A DNA stretch of 64,000 nucleotides from Trileptium ribeirensis (taxonomy: Eukaryota; Nematoda; Enoplea; Enoplida; Thoracostomopsidae). The translations under genes and the position numbers were made by a program. The notes under the pieces are model-generated. The model made no database searches. It was given only the letters and a program-made list of their open reading frames with translations, and was not told the DNA's origin. This document shows, piece by piece, positions 47,921 to 59,509 of this stretch; position 1 is the first letter of the stretch, and every line of letters starts with the position of its first letter. Location: assembly GCA_030248225.1 (NCBI GenBank), contig JASANE010025003.1, positions 43,447 through 107,446 on the forward strand. Direction: 5' to 3'.

Positions 47921-48655
47921 GTAGAGTACGAATACGCTGATTCCAACTACATACAATTTCACGGCGGGGTTCCACAAGGGACTGTACTGTCACCTTTGCT
48001 GTTCTTCTGTTTCATCAACGACATAGCGGATGAACTGCCCTCCAACGTGGAAGTCAGACTTTTCGCCCTAATCACAAGAGATGAAAACAAAACCCAGGGA
48101 GCCAGAAGAATGCAAGAAGCGGTACACGTCCTGGAGAAATGGGCCAAGCGGTGGAAGATGGTAATCAGCAAAGAAAAAACCGAAGTATGTTATTTCACCA
48201 AAAATAACAAAGAATCAAACCACAAACCAAAAATATGCTACATGGACGGATCCAGTGTTTCTGTCACAGATAACCCGAAGTTTCTGGGAGTCACCTTTGA
48301 TAGAACGCTGTCGTTTAGCAAGCACGTGGGTCTAATAAAGAAGAAAATTCGAGGCAAACTATCGGCCATGAAAGCAATAGCAGGGAAGTCATGGGGGAGC
48401 TCAAAAGAAGATCCAAGAGCGGTATTTTTGGCCTACATCCAAAGCTCTATCGAATATGCAGGTGGTGCTTGGATGCCGCTAGTCACTGAAACATCACTGA
48501 AGCAACTGCAAAGAGAGCAAACAGCTGGTGCGAGAATTATAGCTGGATCCTGTGTGGGCTCCAGTGAAAAGAAGACCCTAAATGAAACTGGTCTTGTGCC
48601 TCTCCGAGACCGAAAAGCATCACGGCATACGAAAAAGTTAAACGAGTGCCGTTGA
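47921..48655 (+). pseudogene. 5'-truncated LINE reverse transcriptase (I/Jockey-like, with RNase H downstream)
   Basis: Reading starts within RT at about 47921 and passes through FHGGVPQGTVLSPLLFFCF (motif B region). The catalytic FADD/YADD box is lost: the sequence runs VRLFALITRDENK where FADD should be, so both metal-binding Asp residues are missing. Next come KEKTEVCYFTK, PKFLGVTFDRTLSFSKHV and the thumb region to about 48640. The abrupt start without RT motifs 1-4 is typical of a 5'-truncated LINE insertion. The frame ends at 48655 and overlaps the next frame by 10 bases, a +2 shift, which is a later lesion in one original protein. Confidence 0.9.
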
Positions 48656-49710
48656 ATAACCCTTTGCGGATTGCAGCCGATAGGTCCATCGATGAAAGAC
48701 TGAAATCAGTGCACTCGTGTCGTGAAATGGGCAAAGCAACTGCAAGCAATACTGTTCTAGAAGCACTGCCACGTGAAGAACTCGTACTACCAAACATATG
48801 CCCTTGGAAAAGACCAAGAAACCTTGAAACATACAGTCGACTAGTAGTAGATTCACGGAAAACAGACACGCCGGAAATCAGACTCCAAGCAGCTGAAGAG
48901 ACGCTCAACAACCTTGATGTGCCTACCATAACAATGTTCACTGATGGATCGGCTATTGAATCCTCCGAGAATGGAGGTGCCGGGATCTACATCAAAATGG
49001 CGGAGCAAGATATTCGAATTAGCTATCCAGCAGGCCGATTCACATCGAGTTACAAAGCCGAACAGACAGCGATGATAAAGGGACTGCACGAGCTAAAAAA
49101 CCTCCCATTGCAAACCGCGGATACCATATGGATCTTGACCGATTCGCAATCTCTAGTCATGAACCTCAGTGGGGGTATCATCTCAATCAAGACCAAGAGC
49201 TTTGAGAATCTCTGTGCTTCAATGTCAGAAGTGTGCAATATGGTCAAGAAAGTTATTGTCCTGTGGATCCCGGGTCATGCTGGCATTGATGGTAATGAAG
49301 TAGCCGACAAACTTGCTGGAGATGGGAACAAAATGGACCGAAACAAGTTAGCACCTGAACTGATCACACCCGGCATCCGACCTCCACCTAACAGAGACAA
49401 AGAAGCTAACTTATCCAGACGGGAACGGAGAATTTTGGCACAGCTGAGTTGTGGTGAGAAGTCGCCAATCTTGAACTGGTACCTGCACGACATAAAGAAA
49501 GCACCGACCCCAAGATGCTCAATGTGCAACTATGAAACTGACGACCTAAACCATCCACTGTGGGACTGTCCTATCGGCGACAGTGTACGACACATCTGTC
49601 ATCTACCTACCAGTGAAGTCTGATTTTGTGCTAATTGATGAGCCAGCCAATGTCATCCGATTCCTACGCGCATGCGCTAGACTCAAATCTGGCGTGGCCT
49701 ATGGTCAATA
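48646..49710 (+). pseudogene. LINE RNase H domain and C-terminal zinc knuckle
   Basis: This continues the LINE protein. The RNase H catalytic residues are all present: D100 in MFTDGSAIES, E139 in YKAEQTAM, D166 in ILTDSQSL and D221 in GHAGIDGNEVAD. A zinc-knuckle of type C-x2-C-x8-H-x4-C follows at residues 291-308 (CSMCNYETDDLNHPLWDC). The open frame ends at 49623. The next 80 bases in another frame read VIRFLRACARLKSGVAYG, which looks like the true C-terminus after a frameshift, stopping at about 49710. RNase H and the terminal knuckle place it with the I/R1/Jockey-group LINEs rather than with RTE elements. Confidence 0.88.
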
Positions 49711-50112
49711 GATCGACGGCTTTGAGAAAAGAAGAAGTCAAATTACTCGAGCAGTGAGTTACGTTTCTACGATCATATCAGAATACACCACAAACAGGAT
49801 CAAAAGTCGAAGCAACACCTCCGATCCTTCCGTAAGTGCAATAAAAAAATCGCTTGAGAACTCTGGAGTGAAACACCTATAATCACAGATGAACCGACGA
49901 CCGCCCAGCAAACCTGCTTTAGGACTTCGAGCACTCTCAAACCATTGTTCACGAGTTTATTGCCGAGGATTTTTCAGTCAATATTTTAATGCAGTTTTTC
50001 TGTAAGAATTTACGTTATCATTCCGCCGAAATAAGCGCAAACAAGGATTCATCGTGAGCCCCGATTGAAACTCAAAATTAACAATTTAGTACTTTTGCCA
50101 TGATCCGGCTGG

Positions 50113-50188
50113 ATCCAGCGCCTCGAACTCGACACCAACGAAGAAATGTGACGATACGGAGCTACAACAACAACAACATCCAGCGCCT
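50113..50188 (+). mobile_element. Extremely truncated LINE 3' tail with 11 bp target duplication
   Basis: The 11 bp direct repeats 'atccagcgcct' at 50113-50123 and 50178-50188 flank 54 bases that end in (ACA)n: 'gctacaacaacaacaac'. A short insert ending in a simple repeat between target duplications is the signature of a dead-on-arrival LINE insertion. It lies 400 bases after the 48 kb LINE. The inserted tail cannot be compared with the 3' UTR of that element, whose end is not defined. Sequence between 49711 and 50112 shows nothing else. Confidence 0.65.
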
Positions 50189-51227
50189 TATGGAAATGTG
50201 TAAATTTAGACAAAATTCGTCGGCTGAAACAAAATATCAATTTTTCCATGTTTGATATTTACAACGTAGCGTACATATTAGCTAGATTTTCGTCGTAAGA
50301 ATTGTGTTAAATAAATCCTGAAAAAAAATTAGAAAATTCGGTCCCAACCTCATTCTACCGGGACCTATAAGCCACTTACAGAATATTTTACCCTGCCCAT
50401 TTTGAACCTATTCTGACTAACGAGTATAGACAATAAAATGGTAACTTATCGAATATTTTTAGGACAAATCAGTATAGATTTAAGCCTGAAAATACGCATT
50501 TTACCTATTATTCCAAGGACAATTTTACAGGAACCTGGAAGACCTATTACCTAGTTGTACACCGTACGACAGAATCTTTGTATACGCATGAGAAAGAAAA
50601 CGTTACGTCGTCATACCAACATTAGGAGTCGTATCCCTCGTAAACTCACAAACTTACAGCTATGTTAATGTATATTCTTGCATGGTCGACTGCTCAATTG
50701 TATCCTTACTGATTTGTAATATCCTGTTGTATCATACCCTGTTGTTCGTTGTTTCACCGTATCAATATTCGCGTACCGTATACCCTAACCGTCGATTAGG
50801 ATGAGCAAAATCAAACCGCAAAATCCCTCTGTGTCTAGTCTAGTCCCGCACACCCGACGTTTACCGCTGTTTTGCCGCCTTTAGCTTACTTGAACCTATT
50901 GTTTAACCGGAGTACCCTAGTACCGAACCGAGCGAGTAGTTACTCGAATGGTGCCGCGACAACTAACCGATTATCGCATAGTGTTTTATGTTATTCCGTC
51001 CCGTTTTCGAGTAAGGTAAGCGCAGCTGTCGTTGGAAAGGCTTAATTCACACGCCGTGCTCTACTATCCAGCTGTGAGAGTTCCATGAAAAAGGCAATGA
51101 CTCCGACAAGTCTAATTGTTATCCCTCCGATTCCCTGACTTAATAGCGATGGCGTACTGTACTGGTGTTGTATCGATTGTACATATTATCACGTACGATA
51201 CATATAACTACCTGTACACAATTTTGG
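50189..51227. other. No recognisable gene
   Basis: I see no long frames or repeat partners in this stretch. Confidence 0.4.
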
Positions 51228-51884
51228 CTTATCAACAAATACTAAATCAAACCCCATGGTGTCCGTGTGTTTTACTGACCATAGTAGCGATACGTACTGA
51301 AAGGGTTTGAAATCTGTCGCCCCTATCGACGACCCACGTTCAGACTTGACGAGATGAAATTGCGAGTCTTAGCGTGACTCGCCTATTACTATTTGTGTTA
51401 TTGAATGAGTACGACTCGTGCGACCGGAAAGAAAATTTACCCCTACACAAACTTTCGCTGAACGTCTCAAAATAAGAAGCCACGATCGCACGTTAAACGT
51501 CTAGGGATTTGTCGGAACCTAGTGGGGGCTACTGGCTAAATAAATTAATCGTTCAGGAAAGTGGAGAACCAATAGGAAAACTTAACACACTTTCAGGTGG
51601 AATGATGATAGGGAATAGTGGTATTGTCTCTTTGGTCTATGAGCAGGTGACAAAGCCAACCTCCCTAGGGACCTCAAAGGTAGTGCCGCTTAGGCTACGT
51701 GCGCAACCCATCCAACAGATTCACAACACATCCTGTGAAGCCTTACTAAGCCCCGTAGTCTCTTGGAACCGACCAGGAAAAAAGAAAAAATTTGAAACCA
51801 ATATGTCCGCCCTCGAGGTTACGATAGTCGGGGTCGTATGGGCATGTTTTGAAACTGTGTAATGCAGCAGCGTCACGTGTTACA
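51228..51884 (-). mobile_element. LTR-like sequence, family X copy 3
   Basis: It is the inverted counterpart of 32149-32852, with 'ggtttgaaatctgtcgcccc', 'gcgtgactcgcc', 'gacaaagccaacctcccta', 'cttggaaccgacc', 'gtcggggtcgtatgggca' and the terminal 'cagcagcgtcacgtgttaca'. A plus-strand frame of 117 codons (51509-51862) crosses it but is not kept in the other copies, so I do not treat it as a gene. Both flanks lack element coding sequence, so this is a solo copy. Confidence 0.55.
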
Positions 51885-53374
51885 TATGCTACAAACTACA
51901 ATATTAGATCGAAAATCCCGGTTTCTTGCATACCTCACGAGGGAATTGTGACGAAAGGATGCAGTACTATTCCAAAAAGCACAACTGTTATAGATATATA
52001 CGTTTAAATTGATAACGCATTTGTTTTCAGTTCTCAGCAACCAGGGAGCTCTTCAAAGGTGGAGGGGACCGGTCATTTTCTTCCGTTTTGTTATAAATTA
52101 TTCATTTTAGAAACTTGCGCTTGTTTGTTATTTTATTCACTTGGTCATGTGCAAAAACGATAATAGCCTATATCATTAATTCCATATAATTTTTCGAATA
52201 TTTGCAGACAGTAGCACATCTAAAGATCTTTTATAATATGTAGTACATTCTATGCAAAGCAATTTCGCATCATCCAAACATTGTGCGACAGGCACAGGAT
52301 AGCTCCAAAGTATTTTTAATAGAAACCTTTTTAATAGTTATTTGAAAAGCTATTTACTCGGGTAATAATAATTTATTTCTTGCGCTCAAGATTTTCCCCG
52401 AATGTAGGTGGAATTACTTTCTTTTAGGTTGAATTTAAGTTTATTAACTTGTCTTTTATTTATTTTTGCTTATGTATTCAATTTGTCGTTAGATTTTATA
52501 ACCGGTACACCGGAAGTCAGGAAGCCGTTGCTAAGTTTCAAGCTCGCAATAATGACTTTAACGCCTGAAGCACAGCTCGTTACACTGATTTTCCGCATAT
52601 CGGTATGATATTTGTTAATAAACTTCTTTGTTGGTGTTGTAGTAGTATGTAAACACAGAGTTACGCTTGCTATGAGACTTTATGTAAACGTTAATACAAC
52701 CGACTTCTACTTTAATTGACTTTTATACAACCTTCTTGTCATGCAATTCGATGTCGCCGTAAGGAATGAAAACGGCAATCGTACAATTTTAAATTTTGGA
52801 ATTGTTACACCACCAATGTTTAATTTGAAACAAAAAATATTCTCATAAAATTACATCAACAAATGATGTCAACTTTGATGTCGCCCTAAAATTGAAACAG
52901 TGGTCCGCTCCGACTACAAAACAAGATTGTTTAGAGAATTGGATGCTTGATGGATACTGATGATGTATAGCGACCGATATATTGTTCAGGGAAATGCAGT
53001 ACGCTGCATTGCACTTGTAATACATAATTATTATTAATTGTAAGATTTAAATTGATTGACCTAGTGTCGATTCGAGCAAAACGTTCTGCTATACAGGAAC
53101 ATATATAGCCATTGTCGGCTTATTATATACTTGATAGCCCCGTAGAGAATACGTATTATCAACAATTATAAATAGTATACGATGATACATGTTATCATTT
53201 TTTCGAAAACTATGCTAACTATAGCACCCTGTACCTCTTGGAAGTGGTTTGCAATATGATGTGTTGGTTGAATAGCTACGCAAAAAAACTTTTTACTTAG
53301 CACGTATTCACTATAATTCTCGTATACATTGGAGGGTATCGCGAACTGTGGCTCCGGAAGCAATAGTTAAATTG
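51885..53374. other. No recognisable gene
   Basis: The stretch is AT-rich with frames under 70 codons. It was the target region of the RTE-like insertion that begins at 53393. Confidence 0.4.
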
Positions 53375-53668
53375 TATGTGCCGATATGCTCAATACATCG
53401 CTTCCCTCTGACAAGTCAAGCCCTTGCCTCCTCGTGGCACAGACTGGATATAAACTGAAGGGGCTTCTGGCGACAGGCGGGTGTTTGGCGACTGATGAAC
53501 TTACCAGACCCCCGCTGCCTTGCGAGCTAAGGCTCTTTACCCAAAGAATACTGGTTGTTAGTCCGGGAAACAAAAACTAACTAGTGGTTGACAAACCACG
53601 ACAAAAAGTCCCTGCTACCTAGCGGGTCAGGTGTTTACACCCTAGGCTAGGGCCATCGCTTACAACTG

Positions 53669-54600
53669 ATGGTGGCGTCGGGAAGGGCATCCGGCCGTAA
53701 AAACACGCTCCAACGAAAATACATGATATCGGCGCAAAATTTGATGGCCCTCAGTCCCCCGCAGCTCTTAAATGAGCAGAGGGTGCGAAGAATCTCGGGT
53801 GGAGCCGTCGTTACGAAGGGATCCGACGGTGCAAATAACAGTCCCTTCACGAAACGAACCTATCGTATTGCTACTGCAAATGTGGGCACAATGAACGGTA
53901 AGAGCAGAGAAATGTGCGAAATGTTAGCAAGAAGAAGGGTAGACATCTATGCCGTCCAAGAAGTACGATTCAAGGGGCAAGGAACAAGGATCTACGAAAG
54001 CTGGGGAATGTTGCAAGCCTTGGTGGAGTGGGGATGCTCGCTCTGAAAGTGGAGTGGCCTCATGGTGAAAAAGACCTTGGCCGATGACGTGATCGAGGTT
54101 GAGGGTCGAAACGACAGGATAATGCGTATCAGAATCGTAGTAGGTGACAAGATCTGTAACGTCTCTTCTGTATACTCACCACAGGCGGGTGGGCGAGAGG
54201 AAGAAAAAGACACCTTCTATGATTGTCTGCATGACTGCGTAATGGCCGTATCCGCAGAGAAAGAGCTGGTCGTTGCAGGCGATCTCAGCGCGCACGTTGG
54301 CGGGGATACAACCGGATGGGATCCAGTGATGGGTCCACGCGGTTTTGGCACCTTGAACGCCGAAAGGGAAAGGTTGCTGGACTGTCTTGAACATGATATG
54401 CGGATTGTCAACACCGAGTTCAAGAAAGGTAGCGAAAACTCATTACATACAAAAGTGGTACGTCAGCTACACAGATCGACTTCATTCTCCGGAGACAATC
54501 TTCAAAACCAGTAGTCGACTGCGAAGTCATTCCAGGTGAAGCATGTCTGATACAACATAGGCGGCTGGTCGCGGACATACAGATGAATAAAGTCGCAGCC
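53669..54600 (+). pseudogene. AP-like endonuclease domain of the RTE-like LINE
   Basis: The endonuclease nicks target DNA to prime reverse transcription. In frame 53669-54046 the start YRIATANVGTMNGKSREM (Asn71) and DIYAVQEVRFKGQ (catalytic Glu98) are visible. A frameshift near 54020 leads to frame 54062-54514 with NVSSVYSPQAG and VVAGDLSAHVGGD, where Asp is kept but the usual Asn of GDxNAH is Ser76. A second shift near 54440 gives SGTSATQIDFIL and IQHRRLVAD, the last catalytic Asp and His region, ending about 54590. All blocks are in the expected order. The enzyme is inactive because of the frameshifts. Confidence 0.88.
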
Positions 54601-56011
54601 AAGAAGCGAGAGCGTAAATCGCCGGCACTGAGAGTCTCGAAGCTCAAGCATGCGGGCACACGAGAACTGTTTAAACAGCAGATTGCCAACATCAAAACGA
54701 GTTCTTGGAAGGAGTACAGCAACAGTCTCCTCCAAATAGCTAGCAGGGTATGCGGCTTCACCAAAGGGGGCAAGCAGCCACAGCATTAGACCTGGCGGTG
54801 GAACGATTCTGTACAACAAGCTGTGAAGTCCAAAAGAGATGCGTTTCTTGCGTGGCAGCGCAATCGTACAGTGGAAACGCGCGCTGAGTACCTTCGAATA
54901 AGCAGAACAGCAAAGGTTGCCGTAGCAAAGTTAAAAGATGCGTCCTATAAAGAGTGGTGTCAAGGGCTAGATACACGCGAGGGACAAGTGAAGATGTTCA
55001 AAATAGCGCGGCAAATACGACGAGAGCGACAAGATGTGACCAGATATAGAGTTATCAAAGATCCCTGCGGACGCATTACTGTAGATGAAATGGAAGTTCT
55101 GGAACGCTGGCGATCCTATTCAAGGGACCTACTGAATGTGGAAAGGCCATATGATGTCGGAGTCGTGGCTCCAACCGAAGGTCTAATCCATGCGTTTGAG
55201 GAAGCCGAAATCAAAAACGCACTGAAGGCCACTAAGAGGGGAAAGGCGAATGGACCATCCGGGTTGGTTACCGAACTCATGGCTGAAGGTGGCGTTGCAT
55301 CATTGAATTACGTTCTGAGAAATGGCATCCCTAATGAGTGGACCAACAGTCACACCATTTACCTCTACAAAGGCAAAGGAGACGCAATGGATTGTGGCTC
55401 CTTTAGAGGTATCCGTCACCTCGAACATGGAATGAAACTATACGAAAGACTGTTGGAGAAACGCCTACGAAACGTGGTCAACATCAGCAAATGTCAGTGC
55501 GGCTTTATGTCTGGAAGAAGTACAACAGACGCAATATTCGTACTCAGGCAGATACAGGAAAAGGCGCTACTGAAGGGAAACTGCTGTAGCACACATTTAT
55601 CGACCTGGAGAAGGCGTTCGATCGGGTCCCGAGAAAGGTGGTGGAATGGGCATTAAGGAGGCATGGCGTAGCCGAACACCTAGTACGCAAAGTAATGAAA
55701 CTATACGAACGGTCAACGTCACAATTCAGGGGCCATACTACAACATCGGACCCTTTTGACATCTCAGTGGGCGTCCACCAGGGTTCCGTTCTAAGTACAC
55801 TGCTCTTCGCTAGCGTGCTCGAGGAGGCTACAGAACCAATCAATTGGGTAATACTCTTCGCAGACGACCTCGTTATCACCGCGGACTCTCAACAACAACT
55901 CACGGTGTTGTGTAGTGATTTGGAGGGGAAAGGTTTCAAAGTGAACGAGAAGAAGACCAAAGTTCTGGTCACTGAAGGAGACGGCAAGCCTGCTAAGACC
56001 AGACAGTTTCA
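54583..56011 (+). pseudogene. Reverse transcriptase of the RTE-like LINE
   Basis: The linker and N-terminal helix region (54583-54789, then a stop, then 54823 on) leads to RT. KRGKANGPSGLVTELMAEGG matches the usual KAxGxDGIxxE block. LYKGKGDAMDCGSFRGI, HGMKLYERLLEKRL and CQCGFMSGRSTTDAIFVLRQ follow. A frameshift near 55590 moves into frame 55638-56036, with FIDLEKAFDRVPRKV (first catalytic Asp) read just before it, VGVHQGSVLSTLLF (usual PQGSxLSPxLF, with P to H) and VILFADDLVITA (FADD intact). A stop at 56036 follows another shift. Apart from the shifts, the active site residues are kept. Confidence 0.9.
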
Positions 56012-56140
56012 TGTTCACATTGCGGAAAGGGAGTAGGCACGAACTCGCTGTCTTGCCGAGACTGCGGAAAATGGGTTCATATGCGCTGCACTGGCCTCAA
56101 AGTACGCCCCGCTCGAACGAAAACTTCATGTGCGACAACT
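56012..56140 (+). pseudogene. PHD-like zinc finger inside the LINE ORF
   Basis: In the frame beginning at 56012 the sequence reads CSHCGKGVGTNSLSCRDCGK followed by WVHMRCTGLK. A shift near 56115 puts the last pair, FMCDNC, in the 56011 frame. The pattern is C-x2-C, C-x2-C, H-x2-C, C-x2-C, a PHD/RING-type layout with WVH before the fifth ligand position. It lies between the RT palm and the C-terminal region. PHD-like fingers of this kind occur in some RTE-related LINEs. Its role is not established from the sequence. Confidence 0.75.
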
Positions 56141-56670
56141 GTTCACATCCTACCGTCCTGGCAACTGACTTCTGGGTAGACAGCAGGAAATTTGAAATAG
56201 TGGACAAATTCACGTATCTTGGGGACACCATCGACTACAACGGGTACCTACGGAGGGCAGCCAAGGCCCGTAGTCAAGCCGAATGGTTCAAATGGAAAGA
56301 GCTGGCGAGTCTACTTACCAACAAGCGATTGCACTGTAAGGTGCGCGGGAGGGTGTATAACGCTTGCATTCGCCCCGTGCTAGCAGCTTACGCTTCTGAA
56401 TGTTGGGCACTCACGAAGGAAGCAGCGGCCCCTCTTCTAGCCACTGACAGAAAAATTATGCGGTGGATGGCAGGAATGCGTTGGGAAGACCGCGCATCCA
56501 GCGAGAATATGGCGAAATCACTTGGACTTACGTCGCTGGAGACGGAACCGACCAACCGGAGGCTGAGACGGTACGGCCACATTCAGCGCAGAACTTGCGG
56601 TGTGGCGAAACAAGCGGTCAAAGTCCAATTCGAAGGAAAGGCGTCCCGTGGGAGACCAAAAAACAAGTAG
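56141..56670 (+). pseudogene. C-terminal region of RTE-like LINE protein
   Basis: Frame 56011-56670 carries VDKFTYLGDTIDYNG, RVYNACIRPVLAAYASECWA, LATDRKIMRWMAGMRWEDRA and a basic end VQFEGKASRGRPKNK. These are the thumb and conserved tail blocks seen after RT in RTE-group proteins (KxxYLG, YGxExW, RxLRWxxG, RRxRGRPxxxW). The final Trp is lost because of a stop at 56670. A few more residues in frame 56463-56708 could belong to the original end. Confidence 0.8.
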
Positions 56671-56831
56671 GAACAGGAGGACATGCAATCGATAGGGCTA
56701 TGAATTGAGGACGCGCAAGACAGGGACAAATGGAAAAGAGTGCTGAAGTCACGGTGCATCGAACCCGTTGCACGCTAGATGGAAGCAATCGACTCTAAAG
56801 AATGTGGTGGTGGTATATGCCGATATGCTCA

Positions 56832-57817
56832 GAGTTAAAAAACTTAGTTACAAGTCTCTACAGTATTAAATACCCTACTATAATAAATTTTATTCGAATG
56901 TATTTAGTAACGCATTAATAACATTATATACCTACACGACCAGCATATGTAATATTAGCATCACATATTGCTACAACACTGGTTATAATAACCGACGCTA
57001 TTGCTACAAAATCTGTAACAATAACATCAACTATTGCTACAGTTACTTATGTTCATTGTAGTTATAACGTGTACAATCACTACAAACGCCGCGCAAATGC
57101 AACACTTATTGCACCAATGCCACGACCTAATGATACAATTATAAAAACTATTTTGTAGTAATAATCATGCTCATACGTGCTACGATGTGCAGCAAGTGCA
57201 TACATTTTCTGTGAACGCTGCATCATACAATAAACTCTGCAGACAGCATACTAATAATGCAATGACACACAGCAAACATTGAATCGCTAACTAAAGAAAA
57301 ATATAACAATAAAATTTCCTAGTCGTAACAACGTCCAACCATGATATTTTTGTTTCTTTGAGGCGAAAGCCCTATTTTTCATAAAGTATGGGCTTTAAAC
57401 CCACAACTATTTACAAAATTACGCCCAATTTTGTTTCCTTACCAAATCTGTGATTCCCGGGTGCCACATGACGCGCTTTTTCACCTGAGTAAACGCCCAA
57501 TTTTCTATGTTTATAATTACTGCTCAATTGGATATTAATTACTGATGCCAGAATTCATAACGATACATACTTCTTATAGCTCACTCACGGTAGCTCACTT
57601 CCGAATCTGCGGTCTGTACCAAAATGCGATATGGTGGCGGACGAGTGTCGAAAATTGAATCAAATGTGCCAACTAATAGCGACGAAAGACCTCGAGTGCC
57701 ATGACCCTTGCGGCGCTGGAGAACGAAATAAGGATTCGCGCATTCGGTTATCCTGAAAAAAATAAACATAGAGGTTCCTAATTCTGTCGTCTCTCATACA
57801 TACAAATCCCTGTATAC
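56832..57817. other. No recognisable gene
   Basis: AT-rich sequence follows the LINE. Around 56940-57260 words of 'gctacaa' and 'caatca' type recur irregularly ('attgctacaacactgg', 'attgctacaaaatctg', 'attgctacagttac'), which may be a worn simple array. A 62-codon minus-strand frame (57581-57769) has no motif. Confidence 0.4.
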
Positions 57818-58874
57818 AACATAAGCAGGGAATAATCGGAACCTGGTCTTCGAAACTTATATACAGTAAAACAGATGAAAGAATAAATGAAGGTACAGCG
57901 GGTTTAAAATGTATTAAAAATAACTTTTACTTTAAACTTAATGTATTGCGATTGCCTCTCTGAACTTTGGAGAGACTGAGGAAGCTAATAATGTTTATTT
58001 ATCGATCAATACGTTAACTTTTGGACTGCCAGGGCAAAAAACACCTCCCTTGCGCAAATTACGTCAAACTCAATGTGCATTTGTTTAACTATACATGCTT
58101 GTATGGAGCGTAAACTAAACACTTATGCTCTGTCTCCGATTGCCTCCCTTAACAAAACATACGCACGTTATTCTGTAGGATATGGTTCTAAAAGAAAATA
58201 AAGGAATGTATAACATTATTTTCTGATCAGTGGTCGGAGACATTGTTTAGACTAGCGTTGGTTAACCAGTGCCCGCTAGTTGGATGATAATGATGATAAC
58301 TTTCCGATCAAAATGCTATAAATGAGACAAAATGTTATACTGCTCGCCCAGTTTCAATAAATACAGTTCATTGGCAAGAACGCAGTTCTTAGCTGCCTTG
58401 CAATATGTTACTTTACTTCATTGTAGACTTATTTACAAAGTTTACATGAGCACTGGCGGGTGCTTGAGGTAATTTATGTTAGTCAAACTTACAGCTAAGC
58501 AATTCTAAATAATCAATGCTCTCTTGCCGAGTTAGATCGGTTAAATTCTAACATATCCCGCAGACCTCTGAACGTGTATAATAGCTGCTACAAGCATCGA
58601 GCTGGCTTTGTTTTGTTAACAAACTCCTGCAGTGTTAATATGCAAAATTTCTGCTGAAATTATGCTTAGTTAATGTTTTATTTGTTTGCTTTGGAACTTA
58701 ATCATTGTATATAACATATGTTTAGACCACGAATGAAGCAAAAATGTGGAAAATTTCAGGCAAAATTTTTAAACCAGAATTCCGGTTCCTGTATGGTTCT
58801 TGCCTTTTGCCGGAACCGCAACCGAAACACGATTTTCGTCGGAACCGGAATTCCGGCTATTCCTTGAACATATA
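57818..58874 (-). mobile_element. hAT-type non-autonomous element, copy 3
   Basis: The element spans 57826-58866 (1041 bp), with the left end CAGGGAATAATCGGAACC and the right end, as complement, CAAGGAATAGCCGGAATTCC. Flanking 8 bp are AACATAAG and AACATATA, matching at six positions, consistent with an aged target duplication. Interior phrases 'tggtcttcgaaacttatata', 'aacttttac.ttaaacttaatg' and 'ggcaagaa.gcagttctt' match copy 2 in the same orientation. No transposase frame exists. Confidence 0.85.
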
Positions 58875-59509
58875 TATCAAAATATATCAATATATCAAAA
58901 TAGCAACGCGAGTAATAATAACCGTCATTTTTGAGGTGCTAAACGAGTGGTGTTCAAATTCAAAGGCCCAAAGCCTAGTGTTTTCATCGAAGTAGTGGCA
59001 TCATTAGGATATGATGTTTGAGTTTATTCACACAGTAAGTGCTAAAACATAAATGCTGTATAAAATAATAGAAATAAATTGTATTAACGAAAACATTGGC
59101 GATATACACCGCTAAACTTACATTATTTTAAGAAATTAATTTAATCGGTCGTTAAGACGTATACAATGTTCCACTCAGAAGTTAGAATAAAAAAACAGTA
59201 GGCAGGGACCAATGTAAATAAATGATTAATTTTAGTACAACAATAGCCACAAATCGAGCCGCGAGGGACAACGCCGAGTTCTGAACGTGGCACCCAGGAT
59301 AACTATTAAAACAAAATAGCCAATCAAATTTTCAACTGTGCATCTAGCACTACAACCATAAATTCTTATTACGCTATCGACAAAAGTGTTAGCTCGCGCA
59401 GCGTGAAAGGTTACAAAAATATTTTTATAAACCTAGCATATTAGTACTCCATCACTCATAGAAAAAAACCAAATATTCATTCAATGAGGCACAATATAGA
59501 TATATATAT
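58875..59509. other. No recognisable feature between hAT-type copies 3 and 4
   Basis: I see AT-rich sequence, short frames and no repeat partner. Confidence 0.4.

Larger units (their letters stand above)
53375..56831 (+). mobile_element. Complete RTE-like LINE with 18 bp target-site duplication
   Basis: Direct repeats TATGTGCCGATATGCTCA (53375-53392) and TATATGCCGATATGCTCA (56814-56831) match at 17 of 18 bases and flank 3421 bp. The 5' part contains 'ggcgtcgggaagggcatccg' (about 53670-53690), a phrase I know from many RTE-group LINEs. The coding order is endonuclease, reverse transcriptase, zinc finger, C-terminal region. The 3' end is the GT-rich 'aatgtggtggtgg' without poly-A. One gene is broken into at least six frame segments. 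Full length plus intact flanks mean that the insertion is much younger than its surroundings or was kept by chance. Confidence 0.85.

Noticed and set aside
51509..51862. 117-codon plus-strand frame as a host gene
   Set aside because: It lies inside LTR-like family X copy 3. The same frame is not kept in the copies at 22.7 and 32.1 kb.
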